Shown here: positions 1 through 10,264 of the stretch, piece by piece
Position numbering within the stretch: position 1 is the first letter of the stretch
Layout: each line of letters starts with the position of its first letter
Source of the DNA: Streptomyces sp. NBC_01439
Lineage (GTDB): Bacteria > Actinomycetota > Actinomycetes > Streptomycetales > Streptomycetaceae
NCBI RefSeq assembly: GCF_036227605.1
Contig: NZ_CP109487.1
Location: 4,965,501 to 5,029,500 of the forward strand
DNA length: 64,000 bases
Direction: 5' to 3'
Made by a program: the position numbers and the translations under genes
Notes under the pieces: generated by a model
The model's input: the letters and a program-made list of their open reading frames with translations, nothing else
Told to the model about the DNA's origin: nothing
Databases searched by the model: none

Positions 1-613
1 CGCCTTCCTCGCGGGCCAGTACGCGAGCCTGGAGACCCCGTGGTGGCCGCGGGTGTGGCGGCACTACTCCTTCGCCTCGGCCCCGCGCGCCGACGGGCTG
101 CTGTCCTTCCACGTCAAGGCCGTCCCTGCGGGCTGGGTCTCCAACGCGCTGGTGCGCCACGCACGCCCGGGAGACGTCCTGCGCCTGGGACCGCCGGCCG
201 GTTCGATGGTGGTGGACCACACCACGGACAACGGCATGCTGTGCCTGGGCGGGGGCACCGGGATCGCTCCGATCAAGGCGCTGATCGAGGACGTCGCCGA
301 ACACGGCGAGCGACGGCCGGTAGAGGTGTTCTTCGGGGCCCGCAGTGACAGCGACCTCTACGACAAGGACACGCTGCTGGGGCTCCAGCGCTCGCACCCG
401 TGGCTGTCGGTGCGCCCCGTGATCGGCGACGGGCTGGCCGGACAGCTGCCGCACGCGGTGAGTGAGCACGGGCCGTGGAGCTCGTACGACGCGTTCATCT
501 CCGGCCCGCCCGCGATGATCCGCAACGGAGTGGACGAGCTCCTGCGGATCGGCATCCCCTGTGAGCGGATCCGGCACGATGCGGTGGAGGAGCTGGCCGG
601 CATCGCCGGCTGA
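1..613 (+). CDS. Flavohaemoprotein-like FAD/NAD(P)H reductase, 5'-truncated
   Basis: The reading frame is open from base 2, so the true start lies outside the window; about 203 C-terminal residues are present. An RHYSFASAP stretch matches the FAD-binding RxYS motif of ferredoxin-reductase-like domains. GGGTGIAPI is the pyridine-nucleotide phosphate-binding loop, and FISGPPAMI near the end is the usual NAD(P)-site motif. By family this half moves electrons from NAD(P)H through FAD to a haem or globin domain, which would be N-terminal and is not visible here. In Streptomyces such reductases are often fused to a globin domain and linked to nitric oxide or oxygen chemistry; that part is inferred. 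The gene is convergent with the Nudix gene, 33 bp away. Confidence 0.85.
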   Translation, partial: AFLAGQYASLETPWWPRVWRHYSFASAPRADGLLSFHVKAVPAGWVSNALVRHARPGDVLRLGPPAGSMVVDHTTDNGMLCLGGGTGIAPIKALIEDVAEHGERRPVEVFFGARSDSDLYDKDTLLGLQRSHPWLSVRPVIGDGLAGQLPHAVSEHGPWSSYDAFISGPPAMIRNGVDELLRIGIPCERIRHDAVEELAGIAG

Positions 614-646
614 GACCGGAGGCAGCCCGCCGGTCTCAGCTCGGCA

Positions 647-1126
647 TCAGCCCAGGTCGGGAGCGTGCATGGCGCGGACACCCTCGATATTGCCGTCGAG
701 ATAGTGCCGCAGGGACAGCGGGACGAGATGGACGGCAGCGATGCCCACCCGACTGAAGGGCACGCGGACGATCTCGTATTCGCCTTCGGGCTCGTCGACC
801 TCGGGGCCGTGCCGGAGGTTCGGGTCCATCGATTCGAGGCGGCAGACGAAGAAGTGCTGCACCTTCACGCCGGTCACCCCCCTGTCGGCGATGTGCTCGA
901 CGGTGTCGACGAAGCAGGGCACCACATCGGTGATCTTCGCGCCGAGTTCTTCGTGGACCTCGCGGTGGAGGGCGTCGACGACGGTGGAGTCCGAGGGCTC
1001 CACTCCTCCGCCGGGGGTGAGCCAGTACGGGTCGACGCCGGGCCGGGTGCGTTTGATGAGGATCAGGTCGTCACCGTCGAGCAGGATCGCGCGGGCGGTG
1101 CGTTTGACCACGGGACGTTCGGTCAT
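647..1126 (-). CDS. Nudix hydrolase
   Basis: Predicted 159-residue Nudix hydrolase, which would cleave a nucleoside diphosphate linked to another moiety. The Nudix box is seen as PGGGVEPSD followed by DALHREVHEELG. It keeps the metal-binding REVxEELG part, and the spacer is one residue longer than the textbook GX5EX7REUXEEXGU, a variant seen in actinobacterial relatives. I chose the ATG giving MTERPVVKRTARAILL, where the first beta strand begins. A GTG 14 codons upstream (1168) would only add a low-complexity tail. The substrate cannot be told from sequence. It lies just downstream of, and on the same strand as, the LysR regulator. Confidence 0.85.
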   Translation of the reverse strand: MTERPVVKRTARAILLDGDDLILIKRTRPGVDPYWLTPGGGVEPSDSTVVDALHREVHEELGAKITDVVPCFVDTVEHIADRGVTGVKVQHFFVCRLESMDPNLRHGPEVDEPEGEYEIVRVPFSRVGIAAVHLVPLSLRHYLDGNIEGVRAMHAPDLG

Positions 1127-1187
1127 GGGAGAAGAGTGGCCCGCCACTCCGCTTCTGAAACGCGCCACGTGCCGGCAAAGAGCGGGC

Positions 1188-2093
1188 TCACCAGTGCACT
1201 GCGGCGGCCAGCAGCCGGTCGTGCGCCCGGGCGAGGTGGGCGAGGGCCAGGCTCCCGGTCCGCACGACCAGGAACCAGGTGCGCAGCGGCGGCACGGCGG
1301 GCTCCGTCAGCGCCACGATCCGACCGCTGTCCAGGGCGTCCTGACACAGGTAGCGCGGCAGGACGGCCAACCCGGCGCCGGCCTGGACACACTCCAGTAC
1401 GGCCCGGAGGTCGGGTACGACCACGGTGGCGGCCAGGGGCCCGGCATCGGGCAGGGCGTCGAATACGGCGGCCCAGTAGCGGGTGATGAGCGGCAGGCTC
1501 TCGTGGACCTCGACCAGCGGGATGCCGTCCAGCGCGGAGGAGCCCTCCTCGCGCAGCCGGTCCACGTCGACGAGGGCGGCCCAATAGGGCGCGGCGACCA
1601 GGACGTGCTCCTCGTCGCACAGTGCGGTGGTGGTGTAGAGCCCGCCCCTGGGGTGGGCGGTGGTGACGACGAGGTCGTGGTGGCCGGCGGCGAGCCCGTC
1701 GAGGGTGGCCTCGGCATCGGTCTGCGGGGCGGCGCGCAGGGTATGGCCCTGGCCGACCAGGAGGGCGAGGGCGGGAAGCACGCGCAGGCACAGGAACTCG
1801 GGAGGCCCGGCGACGTGGAGGGTGCGTAACGCGCCGGCGGCCTCCCGTTCGGCCTCGGTGATCCGCAGCAGGGCGTCGAGGTGCGGGGCGGCCTTGTGGG
1901 CCAGCTCGTCGCCGACGGTGGTCGGGGTGACGCCACGGGCGCGGCGGTGGAAGAGCGGGCGCCCCAACTGGCGCTCCAACGTACGGATCTGCGAGGTCAC
2001 GGCGGGCTGGGACAGTCCGAGGAGGGTGGCTGCGCGCGTGAAGGAACCGGCTCGGTGGACGGCGACGAAGGTGCGCAGCAGGGTCAGGTCCAT
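1188..2093 (-). CDS. LysR-family transcriptional regulator
   Basis: A 301-residue protein of normal LysR length. The N-terminal winged helix-turn-helix is obvious: DLTLLRTFVAVHRAGSFTRA, then AATLLGLSQPAVTSQI and the RQLGRPLF wing. The rest (about residues 90-300) is a LysR substrate-binding domain that senses a small co-inducer. It is followed on the same strand by the Nudix gene after 61 bp, so the two may be co-transcribed. A CTAT-N10-ATAG inverted repeat at 2122-2139, about 30 bp upstream of the start, could be an autoregulatory site, since LysR proteins favour T-N11-A dyads. The regulated pathway is unknown. Confidence 0.9.
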   Translation of the reverse strand: MDLTLLRTFVAVHRAGSFTRAATLLGLSQPAVTSQIRTLERQLGRPLFHRRARGVTPTTVGDELAHKAAPHLDALLRITEAEREAAGALRTLHVAGPPEFLCLRVLPALALLVGQGHTLRAAPQTDAEATLDGLAAGHHDLVVTTAHPRGGLYTTTALCDEEHVLVAAPYWAALVDVDRLREEGSSALDGIPLVEVHESLPLITRYWAAVFDALPDAGPLAATVVVPDLRAVLECVQAGAGLAVLPRYLCQDALDSGRIVALTEPAVPPLRTWFLVVRTGSLALAHLARAHDRLLAAAVHW

Positions 2094-2121
2094 CGCTGCA
2101 CCTCTCGGTGGGGGCCTTCAA

Positions 2122-2139
2122 CTATAAATATGCAGATAG
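2122..2139. promoter_or_regulatory. Candidate LysR autoregulatory dyad
   Basis: CTAT and ATAG half-sites are separated by 10 AT-rich bases in an otherwise GC-rich region, about 30 bp upstream of the LysR start. LysR regulators commonly bind such short dyads at their own promoter. The dyad is short, so this is a suggestion only. Confidence 0.3.
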
Positions 2140-2215
2140 CTCCCTGTCGTTACCGTGATTGGACTCTGACGAAGAGTCAATTAGCCTTGTCACGTGGTTC
2201 TTCGCGCGCAGAACC

Positions 2216-2258
2216 CGGAGCGGTCCGAGCCACTAGGGGGGAGGCTCGGACCGCTCCG
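2216..2258 (-). terminator. Terminator of the cystathionine-enzyme operon
   Basis: A perfect 16-bp inverted repeat (2216-2231 with 2243-2258) with an 11-base loop sits 22 bp past the stop codon of the leftward cystathionine-enzyme gene. It lacks a T-run, as is usual for Streptomyces hairpin terminators. Confidence 0.8.
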
Positions 2259-2279
2259 CACGGCGATGGCGTCCCTGGT

Positions 2280-3440
2280 TCAGCCCTTGGCGCCCGCGTG
2301 GTCGAGGGCGCGCAGCACGTCCGCGACGAGGTCCTCGGTGTCCTCGGCGCCGGCGGAGAAGCGGATGAAGCCCTCCGGCACGGCGTCGCCTCCCCAACGT
2401 CCGCGCCGCTCGGCGGTGGACCGTACCCCGCCGAAACTCGTGGCGTCTTCGACCAGGTGCAGGGCGGCCATGAACCGCTCCGCGTGCGCGCGGTCGGGCA
2501 GGGTGAAGGAGACCACCGACCCGAAGCCCCGCATCTGCCGGGCGGCCGTCTTGTGGGAGCGGTCCGTGGGAAGCCCCGGGTAGCGCAGTCCGTGCACGTC
2601 CGTCCGGTGCGTCAGTGCCTCGGCGACGGCCAGTGCGTTGGTCCACTGCCGGTGCGCGCGCAGTTGGATCGTGGCGAGGGAGCGGTGCGCGAGCCAGGCC
2701 TCCATGGGCCCGGGGATCGCACCGACGATCTTGCGCCACCGTCGGACGCGGGCGGCGAGCTCCGGATCGCGGCAGACGACGTACCCGAGCAGTACGTCGC
2801 CGTGGCCGGTGAGGCCCTTGGTGCCGCTCGCCACCGAGAAGTCCGCCCCCAACTCCAGGGGCCGCTGCCCGAGCGGGGTGGCCAGGGTGTTGTCGACGGC
2901 GACCAGGGTCCGGCCGGCGTGCGCCGCGTCCACGAGGCGGCGTACGTCGCACACGTCGAGCCCGGGGTTGGAGGGGGTCTCGATCCACAGCAGCCGGGCC
3001 CCGTCGAGGGCCGCGAGCTGGGCGTCGTCGGCGGTCGGAGCGGTGCGCACGTGGATCCCGTACGCCTCCAGCTGCTCGCGCAGCAGGGGGAGGGCCTGGT
3101 AGCCGTCGTCGGGCAGGACCACGGTCTCGCCGGTGTGCGCCTGGGAGAGGAGGACGGCGGAGACCGCCGCCATGCCGGAGGCGAAGACGATGGTGTGCAC
3201 GTCCTCGCCGGGGGCCTCCAGTTCCCCGATCGCCCGTTCCAGCAGCGTCCAGGTGGGGTTGGTGTCGCGCCCGTAGGCGTACGGGCCTTCGACGTCGCCG
3301 GGGAGGTGGAAATGGGCGGCGAAGACCGGGCCGGGCAGGGGAGGTTCGTTCTTGACGGCCTCGGGCAGTCCGGCCCGGACGGCTCGGGTGCCGTCGCCGA
3401 GCGCGGCCGCTCCGGCCTGTTGCGGGGCGTATTCGTTCAC
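2280..3440 (-). CDS. Cystathionine gamma-lyase/synthase family PLP enzyme
   Basis: A 386-residue Cys/Met-metabolism PLP-dependent enzyme that acts in transsulfuration between cysteine, cystathionine and methionine. The PLP lysine lies in ASGTKGLTGHGDVLLG, the family's SxTKxxxGHxD motif, and FASGMAAVSA is the phosphate-binding region. Sequence alone does not separate gamma-lyase, gamma-synthase and related activities. The GTG start at 3440 has GGAG eight bases upstream and overlaps the upstream phosphatase stop as GTGA (3437-3440), implying translational coupling. It is the last gene of a three-gene leftward operon and is followed by a strong hairpin. Confidence 0.9.
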   Translation of the reverse strand: MNEYAPQQAGAAALGDGTRAVRAGLPEAVKNEPPLPGPVFAAHFHLPGDVEGPYAYGRDTNPTWTLLERAIGELEAPGEDVHTIVFASGMAAVSAVLLSQAHTGETVVLPDDGYQALPLLREQLEAYGIHVRTAPTADDAQLAALDGARLLWIETPSNPGLDVCDVRRLVDAAHAGRTLVAVDNTLATPLGQRPLELGADFSVASGTKGLTGHGDVLLGYVVCRDPELAARVRRWRKIVGAIPGPMEAWLAHRSLATIQLRAHRQWTNALAVAEALTHRTDVHGLRYPGLPTDRSHKTAARQMRGFGSVVSFTLPDRAHAERFMAALHLVEDATSFGGVRSTAERRGRWGGDAVPEGFIRFSAGAEDTEDLVADVLRALDHAGAKG

Positions 3441-3928
3441 GCGGTGTGCTCCTTCACGGCGGCGCGTACGGCGTCCAGCAGGCCGGGGCTCGCGGCCTCG
3501 ACCAGCTCCAGGCACTCCTCGAACCCGCCCCGCGGCCCGTAGTAAGGGTCCGGTACGTCGGTCTCCGCGGCCGACGCCGCCGGGTCGTAGGACCGCAGCA
3601 GCCGCACCTTGGCGGCGTCCTGCGCAGTGGGCGCGAGCGCCCGCAGGTCCCGTAGGTGCCCGGCGTCGAGCGCGATGACGAGGTCCAGGCGGGCGAACCA
3701 GGAGGAGCGGAACTGGCGGGCCCGGTGGTCCTGCTCGTAGCCGGCCGCCTCCAGGACGGCGATGGTGCGCGGATCGGCCCCGTCCCCCTCGTGCCAACCG
3801 CCGGTGCCGGCGCTGTCCACCTCGACCAGGGTGTCGAGGCCGTCGGCCGCCACGTGGGCACGGAAGACCGACTCGGCCATGGGGGAGCGGCATATGTTGC
3901 CCGTGCAGACGAAGCAGACGCGGTACAT
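3437..3928 (-). CDS. Low-molecular-weight protein-tyrosine phosphatase
   Basis: A 163-residue enzyme of the low-Mr PTP family that removes phosphate from phosphotyrosine. The P-loop CX5R(S) appears as FVCTGNICRSPMAE at residues 5-18. The general-acid aspartate lies in DVPDPYYG (about residues 126-133). Length and the motif positions at both ends match the family, so the enzyme looks complete and active. The ATG start at 3928 is 11 bp downstream of the holin-like gene stop. The stop overlaps the start of the cystathionine enzyme. The physiological target is unknown. Confidence 0.95.
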   Translation of the reverse strand: MYRVCFVCTGNICRSPMAESVFRAHVAADGLDTLVEVDSAGTGGWHEGDGADPRTIAVLEAAGYEQDHRARQFRSSWFARLDLVIALDAGHLRDLRALAPTAQDAAKVRLLRSYDPAASAAETDVPDPYYGPRGGFEECLELVEAASPGLLDAVRAAVKEHTA

Positions 3929-3939
3929 GGCAGGCCCGT

Positions 3940-4320
3940 TCAGTTCTTGTCGGGCAGGACCATGTTCATGGCCCAGGAGACGATGGAGATGATCAGGCCG
4001 CCGAGCAGGGCGGTCCAGAAGCCGTCGACGTGGAAGCTGAGGTCGAGCTGCGAGGCCAGCCACGAGGTCAGCAGCAGCATCAGGGCGTTCACGACGAGCG
4101 TGAACAGCCCGAGGGTGAGGATGAACAGCGGCAATGAGAGCAGCTTCACCAACGGCTTGACGAGCAAGTTGACCAGGCCGAAGACCAGTGCGACCAGGAT
4201 CAGGGTGAGCGCCCGTCGGCCCGTACTGCTGCCGTCGTCGAGGGTGATGCCGGAAAGCAGCCAGATGGCGACGGCCAGGGCCGCCGCATTGGCGAGCGTC
4301 TTGACTACGAAATTCGTCAT
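3940..4320 (-). CDS. Phage-holin-like 4-TM membrane protein
   Basis: A 126-residue protein with about four closely spaced hydrophobic segments (residues 1-22, 31-50, 55-80, 90-115), separated by short polar loops such as DDGSS and DLSFH. It matches the widespread actinobacterial mycobacterial-type 4-TM holin superfamily (PF04020). These are chromosomal membrane proteins, not evidence of a prophage, and their role is unknown. The start is set at MTNFVVKTLANAA; the frame stays open further upstream but the extension is not hydrophobic. It is the first gene of the leftward operon and is divergent from the cupin gene. Confidence 0.85.
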   Translation of the reverse strand: MTNFVVKTLANAAALAVAIWLLSGITLDDGSSTGRRALTLILVALVFGLVNLLVKPLVKLLSLPLFILTLGLFTLVVNALMLLLTSWLASQLDLSFHVDGFWTALLGGLIISIVSWAMNMVLPDKN

Positions 4321-4409
4321 GTGTCTGATCGTGGCAGAGAAGATCCCGGTGGAACATCCGCAGATCAGCGGATGCAAGGGAACGATCGAGTACAAGGGGC
4401 ACAACGACG

Positions 4410-4727
4410 ATGAAAGCCTTCCGGCTTGACGAGCTCGAAGCGGAGCGGGCCGCGAACGACGGCGCCTATCTGCAGTTCCTGCGCGAGCGGAACATGTCGG
4501 TCGGGCTGTACGCGCTCGACGCCGGACAGACCGATCCGCAGCTGCCGCACCGCCAGGACGAGGTGTACTTCGTCGTCAGCGGCCGGGCTTCGATCACGGT
4601 CGGGGAGGAGACAACGACCGTGGCGCGCGGCAGCGTCGTCTACGTCCCGGCGGGTGTTGCGCACAAGTTCCACCACATCACCGAGGACCTCAAGGTGATG
4701 GTGGTGTTCTCACCGCCGGAGGGTTGA
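4410..4727 (+). CDS. Small single-domain cupin protein
   Basis: A 105-residue cupin beta-barrel. Motif 1 is PHRQDEVYFVVSG and motif 2 is GSVVYVPAGVAHKFHHI, supplying His and Glu ligands for a metal ion. Such small cupins range from dioxygenases and isomerases to plain binding proteins, and the substrate cannot be deduced. The ATG has an AAGGGG ribosome site about 10 bases upstream. A hairpin at 4754-4782 probably ends the transcript, so the gene appears monocistronic. Confidence 0.9.
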   Translation: MKAFRLDELEAERAANDGAYLQFLRERNMSVGLYALDAGQTDPQLPHRQDEVYFVVSGRASITVGEETTTVARGSVVYVPAGVAHKFHHITEDLKVMVVFSPPEG

Positions 4728-4753
4728 GCGGCCCCGCCGGATGAGGGTTGCGG

Positions 4754-4782
4754 CCCTGATCCCCCTAAGGGGCGGATCAGGG
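4754..4782 (+). terminator. Terminator after the cupin gene
   Basis: A nine-base-pair inverted repeat (CCCTGATCC with GGATCAGGG) with a GC-rich loop lies 27 bp after the cupin stop. A second GGGGCCC-rich hairpin follows near 4800-4825. Confidence 0.65.
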
Positions 4783-4882
4783 GACTCCGAGGGCTCGCGG
4801 GCCCCGATGCGGGGCCCCGGGCTCCTAGCATCGAGAGCAGGAAGTAGCGGGCGCAGCCACGGACGAAGAAGAGGTCGATGAC

Positions 4883-5110
4883 ATGGACGGCATCCGAAAG
4901 ATATTCGCAGGCATGCCCTGGTGGGTTAAGTGGGTCGCGGTTCCGCTGCTGGCCGTCTTCGTCTTCGGCGGCGTGATCACCAGCATCCTGGGCGCGCTGA
5001 TCGGATTCGTCTTCAAGCTGCTCCTCTTCGTCGGCCTCGTCGGCGGACTGATCTTCGTCGTGAAGAAGTTCAGCGGCGGCGGCTCGAAGGCCTCCTCCGA
5101 CAAGTGGTAG
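4883..5110 (+). CDS. Small DUF5326-like membrane protein
   Basis: A 75-residue protein with an amphipathic N-terminus (MDGIRKIFAGMPWWVKWVAV), two adjacent hydrophobic helices (about residues 14-58) and a short polar Gly/Ser/Lys tail. It resembles the actinobacterial DUF5326 proteins, whose function is unknown. The ATG start lies after an AAGAAGAGGTC stretch. It sits alone between the cupin and ssgR, in the same direction as both. Confidence 0.8.
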   Translation: MDGIRKIFAGMPWWVKWVAVPLLAVFVFGGVITSILGALIGFVFKLLLFVGLVGGLIFVVKKFSGGGSKASSDKW

Positions 5111-5382
5111 CCAGGAGCGGCTCGGGCGGACCTGGGATTGAGCCAGGCGAGGGAACATGACGCGCTGAACGGCTCACATCCCCGGAATCGGTGGATAGAG
5201 TGGCAATCTATGCCGTTCCCTGGGCACCGAAAGCCGGTACCGCCGCTCCGACCAGCCGCTCTGACCTGCGGCGACGCTAACGAGCCGCCCGAGTACGACC
5301 CCCAGGATCCACGGCAGGCGCGGGGGCGGCCCCCGCAGGGCGGGCCTCCCCAAGGGCCCGCTGCCACGCCTGGGGGTGAGCT

Positions 5383-6153
5383 TTGTCTCCGGTTCACAAC
5401 GCCGGTGTGCCGACTCTGATCGGTTCGGTGCAGCGCGCGCTGAGGCTGCTCGAAGCGGTGGGGTCCCATAGCGGGGGAGCCCCGGCAAAACAGCTGGCGC
5501 GCGAGGCCGGGCTCCCGCTTCCCACCGCGTACCACCTGCTGCGCACACTGACGCACGAGGGCTATCTGCGCAGAGTGCGCGGCGTGTTCGTACTGGGGGA
5601 GGCCGCGGAGCGGCTCGCCCGTGGGGGACTCCAGCAGAAACGTCGCGGCATGATCCTCGACTCGCTCGCGCACTTCCGCGACACGGTCGGGGCCCCCGTC
5701 TACTTCGCGGTCTACCGCGAGGGCGAGATCGAGGTGGTGGGTGTCTCGGACACTCCGGCCAGCCCGGCCTGCGAGGAGTGGGCCGACTTCCGTGAGACCG
5801 GCCATGCGCACGCCATCGGGCAATGCCTGCTCGGGCAACTCGACGAGAAGGCGCGCAAGGACTACTACGACCGCCATCCGGTCGAGGCCATCACCCCCTA
5901 TACCGTCCGTGATCTCCGGTCCCTGGAAAACCGGATCGGGGCGCTCGGGCGAATGCAACCGGTGGTCGAACGTCAGGAATATGCCCTCGGCACGATCTGC
6001 GCAGCCATCCCCATGACGGCCGGCGACACGGTCGCGACGATGGCCATTTCTCTACCCCTCCACCAAGAAGAACGATTGCTCTATGTAGTCAATCGGCTAC
6101 GGAGTGAAGTAGGCGCGCTGTTGAGCACCCTCTCGTTCTCTATCAGTATCTGA
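5383..6153 (+). CDS. ssgR: SsgR, IclR-family activator of ssgA
   Basis: A 256-residue IclR-family regulator. The N-terminal winged helix-turn-helix is GSVQRALRLLEAVGSHSGG, then APAKQLAREAGLPLPTAYHL. The C-terminal IclR effector domain follows from about residue 80. It lies directly upstream of, and in the same direction as, a clear ssgA, which is the arrangement of S. coelicolor ssgR-ssgA, where SsgR switches on ssgA during development. The start is a TTG with GGGGGTGA upstream; a GTG eight codons later is possible. The 272-bp upstream gap (5111-5382) holds the promoter region and GC-rich dyads. Confidence 0.9.
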   Translation: MSPVHNAGVPTLIGSVQRALRLLEAVGSHSGGAPAKQLAREAGLPLPTAYHLLRTLTHEGYLRRVRGVFVLGEAAERLARGGLQQKRRGMILDSLAHFRDTVGAPVYFAVYREGEIEVVGVSDTPASPACEEWADFRETGHAHAIGQCLLGQLDEKARKDYYDRHPVEAITPYTVRDLRSLENRIGALGRMQPVVERQEYALGTICAAIPMTAGDTVATMAISLPLHQEERLLYVVNRLRSEVGALLSTLSFSISI

Positions 6154-6250
6154 AAACTCACTCCTTGTGATCTGCTACCGCTTCCACCACTCTTGTCAAG
6201 TGGGTCCTGGGGGATCATTCCTGGCCACTTCAACTACAGCGGGGTAGTCA

Positions 6251-6700
6251 ATGCGCGAGTCGGTACAGGCAGAGGTCATGATGAGCTTCCTCGTTTCCGA
6301 GGAGCTCTCGTTCCGGATTCCGGTGGAACTCCGGTACGACGCACGCGACCCCTACGCAGTCCGCCTGACCTTTCACCTTCCCGGAGATGCGCCCGTGACC
6401 TGGGCGTTCGGCCGGGAGCTCCTCCTCGACGGCATCAACAAGCCGTGCGGTGACGGCGATGTGCACATCGCCCCCACCCACCCGGAGGACCTGTCCGACG
6501 TCCACATCCGCCTTCAGGTCGGCGGCGACCGGGCCCTGTTCCGTGCCAGCGCGGCGCCGCTCGTCGCGTTCCTCGACCGGACCGACCGGATCGTTCCGCT
6601 CGGACAGGAGCGCAATCTGGGCGACTTCGAGGAGAACCTCGACGAGGCCCTCGGCAAGATCCTTGCCGAATCGCAGCAGAACGAACAGAACGCCGGCTGA
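6251..6700 (+). CDS. ssgA: SsgA, sporulation-specific cell-division activator
   Basis: A 149-residue SsgA-like protein. The N-terminus MRESVQAEVMMSFLVSEELS and the core LTFHLPGDAPVTWAFGRELL are the recognisable SsgA signature as I recall it from S. coelicolor and S. griseus. SsgA-like proteins occur only in sporulating actinomycetes. SsgA localises with SsgB to place FtsZ at sporulation septa and promotes septation in aerial hyphae. The ATG is preceded by GGGG. The 97-bp gap after ssgR should hold its own SsgR-dependent promoter. The C-terminal tail (AESQQNEQNAG) is polar and probably variable. Confidence 0.95.
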   Translation: MRESVQAEVMMSFLVSEELSFRIPVELRYDARDPYAVRLTFHLPGDAPVTWAFGRELLLDGINKPCGDGDVHIAPTHPEDLSDVHIRLQVGGDRALFRASAAPLVAFLDRTDRIVPLGQERNLGDFEENLDEALGKILAESQQNEQNAG

Positions 6701-6745
6701 CCGGTCGCTGGTCTGGTCCGAACGGCCGGCCGGCGCCTTGGCCGC

Positions 6746-8200
6746 TCAGCGCTTGCGCCGCCGGCCCCGGCCGCGGACCGTCCCCGCGGCCGGGGTGCCC
6801 GCCGTGGATCCCGGTCGGTCGGCAGAAACCACCAGTGCGGCCAGCGCCGTCGTCACGGGGACCGAGGCCACCAGGCCGATCGATCCCACGAGGGTCCGTA
6901 CGATTTCTTCCGCCACCAGCTCGCTATTGGCCACCGAACCCATGCTGCTGTTCGCGATCGAGAACAGTAGGAGCAGCGGCAGCGCGGCACCCGCGTAGGC
7001 CAGCACCAGGGTGTTGACCACCGACGCGATGTGGTCGCGGCCGATCCTGATGGCCGCCCGGTAGAGCGCGCGCGGCCCCATCGAGGGGTCCGCGTGGTGC
7101 AGCTCCCACACCGCCGACGTCTGGGTGACCGTCACGTCGTCGAGTACGCCCAGCGATCCGATGATCACGCCTGCGAGCAGCAAACCGCTCATGTCGATGT
7201 CCGGGTACAGCCCGTGGATCAGCCCGGTGTTGTCGTCGGTGTTGCCGCTGAGGAACGCCCAGTCGATGAACCCCGAGCCGAGCAGCCCGATCAGGAGCAG
7301 CGAAACCAGGGTGCCGAGGACGGCCACCGAGGTACGGGCGGTCAGTCCGTGGCACATGTAGAGCGCGATCAGCATGATGGCGCTCGCCCCGACCACCGCG
7401 ACGACCAGCGGATTCGAACCCTGCAGGATGGCCGGGAGGATGAAGAGGGTCAGCACGCCGAAGCTGACCACCAGCGCGATCAGCGCGAACAGCCCGCGCA
7501 TCCGCCCGACGACGACGACCGCGACGGCGAAGATGCCGGCCAGCAGCGCCATCGGGAGCTTGCGGTTCACGTCGATCACCGAGTACTGCAGGTCACGGGG
7601 GGCGTCCGGTGCGTACGCCACCACCACCTCCTGGCCGTCCTCCAACTGCCGCGGCGCGCCCGGCTGGACGACCTCCACGAAGGTGCGGCCCTTGTCCGGG
7701 CCGCTGGTGACCTCGACGGTGGCCTTCTTGCACTCACCGGTCGGCGCGGCCTGGGCCCCACTGCCCCCGGGGGCAGTGGGAGTTCCGGTCGTCGGTACCT
7801 GCGCGGCGTTCACGGACTTGCAGTCGACCTGTTCGATCGACACGACCACGCCCTGCTGGGTCTGCCGGTCGAATCCCACCCCCGTGCGCTCGTGGCCGGG
7901 GGCGCCGCCCGGCCAGAGCACCACCATGCCGACGAAGACGGCCACGGCGAAGGGGATCAGTACGGCCGCGATGACCTTGCGCAGGTGCTTCGAGACGGGG
8001 GCCGCCGGGCCGTGGCCATGACTGTGGCCGTGGCCGTGGTTGTGGGGTGGACCCGGGGGTTGCCCGTCCGAGCCACCGCCGGAGTGCCCGTCGGAGTGTC
8101 TGTCGGAGTGCCCGTCGGACGGTCCGGGGCCCGCATGCGCGTGGCCGTTGTGGCCATGGGGCTCAGTGTGCTCGATGGGGGGCTGCGGCGAGGGCGTCAC
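6746..8200 (-). CDS. YibE/F-like multi-pass membrane protein with His-rich N-terminus
   Basis: About 484 residues. The cytoplasmic N-terminus is unusually rich in His, Gly, Ser and Asp (repeats such as SDGHSDRHSDGHSG and HNHGHGHSHGHG). One TM segment follows (AVLIPFAVAVFVGMVVLWPG), then a soluble part with a FVEVVQPG-type beta region, and about seven further TM helices, matching the YibE/F family (PF07907). The function is unknown; the His-rich tail suggests metal binding. The start is uncertain: GTG at 8200 gives VTPSPQPP and GTG at 8233 adds 11 residues, neither with a good ribosome site. It is divergent from thiC. Confidence 0.85.
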   Translation of the reverse strand: MTPSPQPPIEHTEPHGHNGHAHAGPGPSDGHSDRHSDGHSGGGSDGQPPGPPHNHGHGHSHGHGPAAPVSKHLRKVIAAVLIPFAVAVFVGMVVLWPGGAPGHERTGVGFDRQTQQGVVVSIEQVDCKSVNAAQVPTTGTPTAPGGSGAQAAPTGECKKATVEVTSGPDKGRTFVEVVQPGAPRQLEDGQEVVVAYAPDAPRDLQYSVIDVNRKLPMALLAGIFAVAVVVVGRMRGLFALIALVVSFGVLTLFILPAILQGSNPLVVAVVGASAIMLIALYMCHGLTARTSVAVLGTLVSLLLIGLLGSGFIDWAFLSGNTDDNTGLIHGLYPDIDMSGLLLAGVIIGSLGVLDDVTVTQTSAVWELHHADPSMGPRALYRAAIRIGRDHIASVVNTLVLAYAGAALPLLLLFSIANSSMGSVANSELVAEEIVRTLVGSIGLVASVPVTTALAALVVSADRPGSTAGTPAAGTVRGRGRRRKR

Positions 8201-8277
8201 CAGCAGATCATCGCAAGAGATGAGGGGGCCCACTGTTCAGCACGCCATGGATGACGCTAGCGTGGGGGCACCTTTGC

Positions 8278-10200
<1,923 letters not shown>

Positions 10201-10219
10201 CCTGGGCGAACGCGACTGT

Positions 10220-10247
10220 CCGACGGCGCCGTGGGGGGAGCCGTCGG
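10220..10247 (+). terminator. thiC terminator hairpin
   Basis: CCGACGGC (10220-10227) pairs perfectly with GCCGTCGG (10240-10247), 19 bp after the thiC stop. The right arm and loop are repeated at 11192-11220, but there the left arm is missing, so the hairpin is broken. Confidence 0.75.
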
Positions 10248-10264
10248 TCGGTCGGTTCGCTTGA

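Noticed and set aside
3940..4320. Phage holin as evidence of a prophage
   Set aside because: This 4-TM family is chromosomal across actinobacteria, and no phage genes are nearby.
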